Of a DNA stretch of 18,089 nucleotides, positions 9,701 through 16,900 are shown piece by piece. A program made the position numbers and the translations under genes. How positions within the stretch are numbered: position 1 is the stretch's first letter; the number at the start of each line of letters is the position of its first letter. The notes beneath the pieces were generated by a model that did no database searches, was not told the origin of the DNA, and was given only the letters and a program-made list of their open reading frames with translations. Source of the DNA: CAWUIO01 sp963922455 (GTDB lineage Bacteria; Bacteroidota; Bacteroidia; Cytophagales; Microscillaceae); the NCBI GenBank assembly GCA_963922455.1, contig CAWUIO010000124.1, positions 1 to 18,089 of the forward strand, in the 5' to 3' direction.

Positions 9701-12700
9701 ATGTACAAGTTTCTGGTTTACCCGTGCGAAGCGGGACTATCAATGCCTTGGCCAAGTATAATGAGCCTTCCCTACAATGGATTGCCGATACGCAATTTGG
9801 GCATAATACCCTAAAAATCGGAGATAATAATGCAAGCACCAGCGCCATACACGGAAATGGACAAACCGTTCGGAGTTTATTGATGCCTTTCTCTGATGAG
9901 ATCATTGCTCCGCGATTTGAAATTGCCAACGGAACCAACCCCGTGACTATAGAAGTAGTTGGGATATTTGCTCTATCCCCGGTAAAAACGGATACGTTTG
10001 TCGTGTTTGGGGTTTTAGAAGGGAGTGATATCACGACCTGCCAACCCTTGTTTTCAAGTGTAGAAGATCAAAAAATGAAGCCGACTGTAGTCGGTAGCCA
10101 AGAGTTTGTACCCAATTCGGAGACATTTAGTTTCTATACCCGTTGGCCTCAATTTGACAACCGCTTGGTGTATGGTCAAGATGATCTAAATGTATTCCCT
10201 GGGTCAATACCGCACCAAGTTCGGGTGTATAAAGTACCCAATGAAGAAGATGCCTACTTATTGGGCTTTGAAAATGATGTGAGTAGTTTTGATTATCAAG
10301 ACTTGGCCATTATCATTCGCAATGTGAAACCAGTAAAAGCCGGTATACGGGTAGAAAACCTTACCAAAATGCCGGGCAGCAACCGCTCTTTCCCTGCCGA
10401 CGATTATCTAGTGATGAACCGCATCAAAAGACCCGCTAATTTTGGGAGTGTATACCGGGCCGATACTCTAGAAACGCTACGTATTCACAATGAGGGCGAT
10501 TTCCCCTTGGTGCTAACAGACATCGACCTATTGCGTAGAAATGAGTTTATGTTTGAATTGCCCAATAATGACTACGATACGGTTCCTTACTTTGTATCTC
10601 CGGGAGAATATTATGATGTCCTGATTAATTTCCGCGAAAATGGCACCGAGAATACCAATAAATTTGATTCTCTCATCATTGAATCCAATGGAGCTACCCA
10701 GTACGTTACCCTGGCAGGTAACTTTAAATTAGATCCAGAAGGCGGAAATGAACCCAGCCCCTTCCGCGTGATCGAGCTCTTCGGTTTTCAAATTGAGTTG
10801 CCTAGGCCAATGCCTCTTGAGTACCCAAGCCCCGATGAATTGGCAAGCGGGGGCTATGGGGATTTGGTTACCTCCGATTATTGGGAGCAAGCAGACCCAA
10901 GCCAACCGGTTACGGCGGTATTTATGATGGCCAACTCCAATCCTAATGACAAGAGCTCCCGCCTCATAGATCGCTTTGGTAATACAGTGGATAACTTTGA
11001 GTTTTCTTACGCAGTTTCTGTCGATGGGGAAGTTCAGTGCCAGATGGTATTCCCCGAAGATAAGGCCAACCCAGGACAAATTGCGGGCTATTCGGGACAC
11101 GTAAGCCAACCCTTTCAAGTATACATAGATAAACAAGGAACGGGCGGTACGTTTAATGATCCGCCAAACCTTAAAACCAAGTTGTTCCAAGTATACGACC
11201 ATACAGGGAAGTTAATACCCAATGACTACGTGGCTATTCAAGATGCAGGAAATGTAGGAAACGGTGACTTTAATGACCAAGTCATTTACTTCAGTAATAT
11301 CAAGCCCAAGCCTGAGGGAGATCTCCCCGAGCGGGTTATTCCTTGTGATGAGATTAATTTCCGTCAGTATCCGGTATTCCCACTCTATCAAGATGATGAC
11401 CAGGGTACAGCTGCTGTTCAAAACAATGGCGATGGGCTTCTTTTAGAAGGAGATGCGGCCAAAGCCATCGAGTACCCCATACAAGTTACACCTTACACCC
11501 GGATCAACTTTGATTTTAAATCGGATATTCAAGGGGAGTATCACAGCATTGGTTTTGCCCAAGACTTAATCATTGACGATGAAACCCTAACCTTGGCGCA
11601 ACTCTTTGGAACGGGTGAAAATGGCTTTACTGATTTTAAAGACTACCCAGGGGATGGCCAATTTAAAAGCTACTCCTTACCCATTGGTGAACTGATGGAA
11701 GGAAATTATAAGTATATCGTCTTTACTTCCAAAGGTCGTAGCGATGCCAATTCCTTCTTCCAAAATGTGAAAATATTTGAAGATACCTTGGACATCGGAG
11801 ATGTCAACTGCGATTTGGTTGCCCCTCCTGAGCCTTGCCAAGAATTTAATTTCTACGCAGAAGATTTTGTTGATCAGTTTGAAAATGTAGCCGCTAGTGC
11901 TGATTACAGCATTGAAGAAGGAGGGATCTCCCTTAAATTAGAAGATGATGCTTGGAAAGCAATAGAGACACCTATATCGCTATCTTCTCATTCAATTCTC
12001 AAATTTGAGTTCCGTACTAGCGAACCTGGGGCTATTCACGCAATTGGTTTTGCCCATGATCTAACAACCGATCCGGGCAATATTTTCCAAATTCACGGAG
12101 ATCAATCCTATGGCAACGGTGGTACGGACCCGTATACGGCCGGCGGAGCTTGGCAAACGTTTATAATTCCCATAGGACAATTACTTCCCCCACTAGGAGG
12201 AGATCCTACTCGCGAATTTTCACGCTTGGTATTTATAGCCGATGGTGGAAATACCCAAAGTGATGTAAATTCTTATTTCCGTAATGTACAGATATTCACA
12301 GATGTAGATGGGAATGGTTTCTGCGACGAAGGCCCTAACCCTGAGATAATCGGGGAATCGGGTACCGTTCTCGTGGATGATGTTTGGAAGTCGGTTGCTT
12401 TCCAAAACACCTATCAAAACCCAGTGGTCGTAGCCGGAATGCCTAGCCGGGAAGATTCAGCTCAGGCACTATCTCATATCCGTAACATCACCACATCAGG
12501 CTTTGAAATCAGAGTGGACGAGTGGGACTGCTTAGATGGTATCCACGGGCAAGAAGAAATACACTATGTGGTGATGGAGGCGGGAAGTCACGAACTCCTC
12601 AATGGGAGTATGGTGCAAGCAGGTATTGACCAACACATCGACCAGTGGTGGAATGTGATAGAGTTTCCTAGATCTATGACCAAGACCTTTTCCATCTTTG

Positions 12701-13464
12701 GTAGCCGAGTCACAGAAAATGCAGAATACTCTATGGCTTTACGCTTTGATAATGGAAACACCAATGCCAATCAAACCCGTATGCGCTTCCAAAGATTTGA
12801 AAACAATGCGCACGTGAATGAAAAAGCCTCCTGGATTGCGATCGAGAAAGGTTCCTTTAATGGACTCAATCCGTATGAGGTCAATGCCACCGAAAAAGAC
12901 GTAACCCACGAATGGTTTGATATCGAGTTAAGCCGGGACTTCGGACAGAACCCCGTATTTATTAGCCATATGACCTCATTCTATGGAAACGATAAGGCTT
13001 CCTCAAGATATGCTGATTCCTCGGGCACGGTAATACGGGTTATGACCGAAGAAGAACCGTGTAGTGATGAAGAAATCTCTCACACCGCAGAAGAAGTTCA
13101 ATATATGGTCTTTATGGGGCCTGGGGATATTTTAGGGTTCCCTCTCGAAGTGCCTCTATCCAATAACAGCTTGAGCGCTAACCCAACATTAGGGGAGGAA
13201 GCGTCTCAGACTGCTGAAATTGCTCTACAATATGCGCAGGTATACCCTAATCCAGTTCAGGACCTGACCCAACTGAGTTTGAAACCGGGCAATATACAAC
13301 CCTATACAGTTTCCTTATTTTCACCTTTTAATGAGTTAATCTGGGAGCAACGTATGGAGGCGGGTGAGCATACCCTAAATCTTGCGAGCCTACCTACAGG
13401 TTTATATACCCTACGGGTTGTTCAAGATTTAGGGGTAGAAGTGATTAAATTGTTAGTAGAATAA
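6793..13464 (+). CDS. Giant secreted T9SS protein: CBM6, Big_5, PQQ-dehydrogenase-like propeller, ASH/DUF4114-like, H-lectin-like
   Basis: Complete, 2223 residues. The start is supported by a classic signal peptide (hydrophobic core about 11-20, probable cleavage after SWA at 25-27). Then: CBM6-like domain (29-152, opening IYEAEDA); a galactose-binding-like domain (157-325); Big_5 (327-439); an acidic linker; a PQQ-glucose-dehydrogenase-like propeller (451-882) with H580 and G-V-R-N at 679-682; ASH-like (884-990); a domain ending in DYQD...NVKP (991-1182); a second ASH-like (1183-1316); a second domain ending in DFNDQ...NIKP (1317-1510); twin repeats (1518-1664, 1682-1846); triple H-lectin-like module (1853-2116); T9SS type A sorting domain (2148-2223). 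It stops at a double TAA. The propeller is nearly identical in protein to the upstream paralogue, while the C-terminal lectin-like module is much less so. No Shine-Dalgarno is seen, normal for Bacteroidota. Probable role: surface glycan binding, possibly sugar oxidation; substrate unknown. Confidence 0.95.
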   Translation: MKERSTIYYPLVIVLAIFLLQVQPSWAQLNIYEAEDAAYSGTRLRSSGTARGGQYLDFHNNNNDYIEWTIPASNTGKHIISFFYQLGWGNDRPLELSVNGEVVNESASFPYTGDWTNWSFIDYEVDLVAGPNTVRITAIGFSGGNFDYISVSNPPSVNVKVNFSTISTPAPAGWLQDFGLAYGNRGNNLKFGWVEPGTATPIDLTANGMNRGPIPNVDVLRESHMAMDADFNGIPDGEWQVEVPNGSYSVIVQVGDALPELIPGTRHLILVESDTLADYLPKSNAGVRNFTKTVVVSDGFLTLSSPGGLNTKVNMVIVESLDGFHTPAILGSFPTDGAVSVLTSTSISANFLHLPNESVGGATSLDNTTITTETVKLYEITPSGDVLVESTVNGTGGGDAINLTPVAFLKPNTSYRFVIQGTSDLASNPVLQFSTVFTTIEEEENEQGSENEQIAFQSLGVVAAGDFYTSLTFGPEGRLYGLTLDGAIHRWFVNPDGTLASQQILTEWMQTYGSRSAVGLVFDPNSTPANPIAYISHVTGGYIAEKGAPEWDGKISRLTGPNLENEELIVTNLPRSVRDHLSNSLAFRPGEDHAIYFNQGSNSAGGAADGAWGLRPEHLLSAACLRLDLNMLPAQLPLNVQTTSDLAVINSADVNSPTMSDGTYNPYYVDAPLTLFASGVRNAYDLVWHSNGQLYIPTNGTAGGSRSPASVPGTRRPDGSFYSGQQIPALSGNESQRDWMFRVDPNLPIGYYGHPNPLRGEYVHNRGPIDCAQYPPNISADVNYRGVAYDFGFNKSPNGVIEYKSEANNGNLKGAMLVCRYSGGSDLIALYPDGPNGDIRTDKIGIPGFDGFIDPLDLVENPLNGYLYVSDVGRQEIFLLRPVQELASVALDKSMIIMETVINHSSDTSVSLTNNGTVDLYDIQINLDGEDHAEFTVNPMVIDTLKAGDSLPLTLSFSSPDQGPKTVDLNVQVSGLPVRSGTINALAKYNEPSLQWIADTQFGHNTLKIGDNNASTSAIHGNGQTVRSLLMPFSDEIIAPRFEIANGTNPVTIEVVGIFALSPVKTDTFVVFGVLEGSDITTCQPLFSSVEDQKMKPTVVGSQEFVPNSETFSFYTRWPQFDNRLVYGQDDLNVFPGSIPHQVRVYKVPNEEDAYLLGFENDVSSFDYQDLAIIIRNVKPVKAGIRVENLTKMPGSNRSFPADDYLVMNRIKRPANFGSVYRADTLETLRIHNEGDFPLVLTDIDLLRRNEFMFELPNNDYDTVPYFVSPGEYYDVLINFRENGTENTNKFDSLIIESNGATQYVTLAGNFKLDPEGGNEPSPFRVIELFGFQIELPRPMPLEYPSPDELASGGYGDLVTSDYWEQADPSQPVTAVFMMANSNPNDKSSRLIDRFGNTVDNFEFSYAVSVDGEVQCQMVFPEDKANPGQIAGYSGHVSQPFQVYIDKQGTGGTFNDPPNLKTKLFQVYDHTGKLIPNDYVAIQDAGNVGNGDFNDQVIYFSNIKPKPEGDLPERVIPCDEINFRQYPVFPLYQDDDQGTAAVQNNGDGLLLEGDAAKAIEYPIQVTPYTRINFDFKSDIQGEYHSIGFAQDLIIDDETLTLAQLFGTGENGFTDFKDYPGDGQFKSYSLPIGELMEGNYKYIVFTSKGRSDANSFFQNVKIFEDTLDIGDVNCDLVAPPEPCQEFNFYAEDFVDQFENVAASADYSIEEGGISLKLEDDAWKAIETPISLSSHSILKFEFRTSEPGAIHAIGFAHDLTTDPGNIFQIHGDQSYGNGGTDPYTAGGAWQTFIIPIGQLLPPLGGDPTREFSRLVFIADGGNTQSDVNSYFRNVQIFTDVDGNGFCDEGPNPEIIGESGTVLVDDVWKSVAFQNTYQNPVVVAGMPSREDSAQALSHIRNITTSGFEIRVDEWDCLDGIHGQEEIHYVVMEAGSHELLNGSMVQAGIDQHIDQWWNVIEFPRSMTKTFSIFGSRVTENAEYSMALRFDNGNTNANQTRMRFQRFENNAHVNEKASWIAIEKGSFNGLNPYEVNATEKDVTHEWFDIELSRDFGQNPVFISHMTSFYGNDKASSRYADSSGTVIRVMTEEEPCSDEEISHTAEEVQYMVFMGPGDILGFPLEVPLSNNSLSANPTLGEEASQTAEIALQYAQVYPNPVQDLTQLSLKPGNIQPYTVSLFSPFNELIWEQRMEAGEHTLNLASLPTGLYTLRVVQDLGVEVIKLLVE
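11344..12330 (+). repeat. Twin ~155-residue protein repeats, paralogous copy
   Basis: Same pair as at 3741-4697: unit one is 11344-11784 and unit two 11836-12330. The FDFKSDIQGEYHSIGF and FEFRTSEPGAIHAIGF cores align. The DxDGNG loop after unit two is intact (DVDGNGFCD), but the loop after unit one has degenerated to DTLDIGDVNCD. Confidence 0.7.
12349..13140 (+). other. Triple H-lectin-like module, copy 2
   Basis: Same three-unit module as at 4719-5508, at residues 1853-2116 of its protein. The frame residues (NPVVVAG, HIRNI, GFEIRVDEWDCLDG, EEPCSDEE, HTAEEVQYM) are kept. The middle unit has diverged strongly from the copies in the other two genes. Confidence 0.6.
13234..13461 (+). other. 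T9SS type A C-terminal sorting domain, middle gene
   Basis: The last 76 residues start AQVYPNPVQDL and include SPFNELIW, a GEHTL strand, LPTGLYTLRV and terminal IKLLVE, the same layout as in the upstream paralogue. The protein must therefore pass the inner membrane by its Sec signal peptide and the outer membrane by T9SS. Confidence 0.94.
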
Positions 13465-13492
13465 TAAGCTTTCCCTCAGACTTTTGAATATG

Positions 13493-13528
13493 AGAACCCA
13501 AGGCAAAACCCACGCCTTGGGTTCTTTA
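13493..13528 (+). terminator. Intrinsic terminator after the middle gene
   Basis: AGAACCCAAGGC (13493-13504) and GCCTTGGGTTCT (13514-13525) form a perfect 12-bp stem with a 9-base loop. A short T-rich tail (TTATTATAT) follows. It lies 29 bases past the stop. The weak U-tract and the symmetrical stem leave bidirectional or mRNA-stabilising roles possible. Confidence 0.85.
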
Positions 13529-13650
13529 TTATATCATATTTTAAGTCTAATAGATCTTATTGGTTCAAAAATTACATGCTAAACACGGTTCAGGCGAGTT
13601 TTGTGGAACAATTGAAAATAACGCGTTTATCATTGGAAAAAGGCATGATA
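13529..13650. other. Gene-free spacer after terminator
   Basis: About 120 AT-rich bases between the terminator and repeat copy C. No open frame, RNA gene or repeat was recognised. Confidence 0.6.
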
Positions 13651-13782
13651 TGGGGCTTGCCCGCGCTATAAATCACTGCTTTAAAGCTCGTTTTGCCAGG
13701 CGCGGGCCGGGCTAGGCTGCCGAGCCGGCCACCCCTAAACCAGCGGCGGTCTCGGCCCTTTCGGGCGCCTATCCCTAAGCCA
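13651..13782 (-). repeat. GC-rich intergenic repeat, copy C
   Basis: On the minus strand this begins TGGCTTAGGGATA (13782-13770) and ends GCGGGCAAGCCCCA (13664-13651). Both termini are exact matches to copy A. It contains small hairpins such as GCCC-TTTC-GGGC. It sits alone in the second intergenic gap without an inverted partner. Confidence 0.78.
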
Positions 13783-13965
13783 TTTAAGCAAATTTCTTAC
13801 ATGAGGCATAAAATAATGCACTTTTAGTTAAAATATGTTATTTTTGAGCGAATATCTCCCAACCTCCTGTCTATGCAAATATTGTAGGCATAGCTAGCTT
13901 TTTCTTGGTCTTATTTTCACTATTCTATTTGGTAAAAAATTAGGAAAACCTAAAACAGTAGATCC
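13783..13965 (+). promoter_or_regulatory. Upstream region of the dehydrogenase fusion; weak -7 box
   Basis: 183 AT-rich bases. TATTTTTG at 13839-13846 fits TAnnTTTG, but no TTTG is placed at the usual -33 distance. An in-frame TAA at 13951 precedes the start. No Shine-Dalgarno is seen; the tract before ATG is A-rich, as is common in Bacteroidota. Confidence 0.35.
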
Positions 13966-16900
13966 ATGTTTAAAAAGTTTACTCCTCGGTCGTCCACGAG
14001 ATTACTGAAGGGTTTTGAAGCCTTGATTTCAAAAAATCAGCGGCCTAAAACGCTATTCTTATCCATAGTCATTTGGTTTATGGTACTGTGGGCTTTTATA
14101 CCCATGCCCCTACAAAATTCAGGCTTAGACAATCCGGAACCTATCGCCAAGTTTCTCAACGGTCATTTGCCTAGCATCACCCCCGCCAATGGGGCCGACA
14201 TCACTTGGACCGTAGAGCCAATTTTCCCCAACCTACGTTTTCAAGACCCCTTGGTAATTACGATGCACCCTAATCAAAATATCATGTTTGTGGCTTCTCG
14301 CCAAGGCCTAATTGAGTATTTTGATCATACCCCAGAAGTGAGCACCAAAAACCTGTTTGCCGATCTGACCGACCGATGTGGAGTAGTATGGGATGGCGGT
14401 TTCTTAGGGATGGCTTTTCACCCAGAGTTTGGCTTGGCTGGTTCTCCCAATCGTAAGTATGTGTACATGTATTATACAGCCAAAGGACCTAACGGCGAGC
14501 ACGGCCCTTTTGCTTGTGATTCTCGTTGTTTTACGTGTGCCGATAACGGTAATTTTTACGGGAGTTATCTTCGCTTGTCACGCTTTGAGATGGATGAGAG
14601 TACATTTACTTTGGATAAAAGTAGTGAGCTTTACTTGTTTAATGTTCGGCAATACAATGCCACGCACCGAGGAGGTGGTTTGGTATTTGGCGATGACGGC
14701 TTTCTATACCTTACCATCGGAGACCAAGCCCGTCGGACTACTGCTCAAAACATTGTAGATAATTTTGAAGGGGGGGTTATACGCATTGATGTAGATCAAA
14801 AAGGGGGAAGCATCAGTCATGCCCCCCGACGTAAAATGGGAGTTCACGCAGGTGAAGCCGATGAAACCTCCGGAGTAGGATATTTTATCCCCAATAACAA
14901 CCCTTGGTTAGATGTTAACAATGGCCTTTTTGAAGAATTTATTGCCCTTGGTCATCGGGCCCCTCACCGAATGACCAAAGATCGCCTAACCGGCGAGATG
15001 TGGATCGGAGAAGTGGGAGCCGGTAGCCGAGAAGAAATTAGCATTCTCCAAGTAGGCTCTAATGGCGGTTGGCCCATATATGAAGGGAATCGCTACCGTC
15101 AGTTTACTGCTTGTGGCTCCAACACGATGCCCATGGGTATTGGTACCTATAACCCCCCCGTGGTAGATTTTCAACGGAACGAAGCCAACGCCATCATGGG
15201 AGGATATGTCTACCGAGGAAGCCGCTACCCTTCACTGTATGGAAAATATATTTGTGGCGGCTATAGCCAAAACCGTATTTTTTTAATTGATAAAGATCTC
15301 AATGGGGATTACAATAAAGAAGTAATCGCCTCCTATACTCCAGGCCGCCTCGTTACCTTTGGGGAAGATCACCAAGGAGAGATGTATATGGGTGGGTTGG
15401 GCAATAATGTAAACCTATATACCCTCCGTGCTTCTGGCGGAGACCAAGAAGCTCCTCAACTTCTATCAGAAACGGGTGTATTCAAAGATTTAGTAAGCCT
15501 CGAGCCGCAAGATGGGGTTATTCCTTATGATATGATCCAACCTTTTTGGTCTGACAATGCCGAAAAATCTCGATGGATGGCAATCCCAAATGACGGAACC
15601 CACGATACTGCCGAAGAAAAAATCTCCTTTTCCGAAAATGGTAACTGGGAATTTCCTCGAGGAGCCGTACTCATCAAGCATTTTGAATTAGGAGGGAGAA
15701 GGCTAGAAACCCGCTTTGAAGTAAAAGGAGATGATGACAAGTATTATTATCTCACCTATAAATGGAATGCAGAACAGACCGATGCCGAACTTTTAATCAA
15801 TGGAGCCGATGAACCCGTTATGGTCAATGGCAGGCAACAAATATGGCACTTTCCAAGCTTAGTAGAATGCCAGGCGTGTCACCAAACCTCCGTTGGGAGT
15901 GTATTGGGGCCTAAAACCCGGCATTTAAACACCTCCATTCGCTACCCTAAGACCAATAAAGTAGCCAATCAATTAGTAAGCCTTAGTTATCTGGGTATAC
16001 TAGATGAAGACATTCACGATGAAGAAACCTTGGATTTCATTACCTTGGCTGCCCAAGATGACCCCAATGCCTCCTTAGAGTGGAAAGCAAGGTCTTATTT
16101 GGATGTGAATTGTTCTTACTGTCACCAACCGGCTACAGGTAATCGTGCGGCATTTGATGCCCGTATTACAACCCCTTTGGATGATCAGAGCTTGATTTTT
16201 GGCCCTTTACTAAGTAACCTAGGAGGCGACAGTGCCTTTGTGATCTACCCCCAAGATACCGCACGCTCTATTCTGTATAAACGAACCCATGCTTTGGGAG
16301 ATATTGCTATGCCGCCTCTAGCAAAAAATGTCGTTGACTCTGCTGGAGTTCAACTTCTTGCCGACTGGATCAATAGCCTAGATCCTGATGAGGATTATGG
16401 TATAGGCATTACCCAGAGCATTGGGGAAACCGGCATTGCTCAGGCCGGAGATGCCTGGACTACAGTTACGCTGAGCCGAAGCTACACAAACCCGATTGTT
16501 GTAGCCGGTGCGCCCTCGTATAATAATGCAGAACAAGCTACGGTTAGGATCCGAAATATTACGGGTAACAGTTTTGAAGTACGTATGCAGGAATGGGAGT
16601 GCTTAGATCTTAACCACCCCCTGGAAGAGATACCCTATATGGTAGTAGAATCTGGAGTGCATAGCCTACCCAATGGTTCTCTATTGATGGCCGGATCTCA
16701 GGAGAATGTAGGTAATAGTTGGACAGACATCACCTACCCATCCCCATTTGATAATCTACCGCTTGTTTTAGGATCTTGTGTAACCAACAATGACAGTCGA
16801 GCCATAGCTTTAAGGTTTAACCACAATACGAGCACTACCAGCGCGACTCAAGTACTCCTACACGAATTTGATAAAAGCATGCATGGAGGAGAAACTATTC

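Noticed and set aside
10729..11202. Long minus-strand frames inside the large genes (also 9585-10034, 4106-4522, 3579-3941)
   Set aside because: They are antisense to conserved domains, lack recognisable motifs and are explained by the codon bias of the coding strand.
14515..14538. CxxxCxxC as a radical SAM iron-sulfur motif
   Set aside because: The spacing fits, but it sits in a loop of a PQQ-dehydrogenase-like propeller with no TIM-barrel context.
14429..14758. A separate 109-residue plus-strand gene
   Set aside because: It overlaps the propeller of the large fusion in another frame, has no recognisable domain, and the fusion frame is clearly real.
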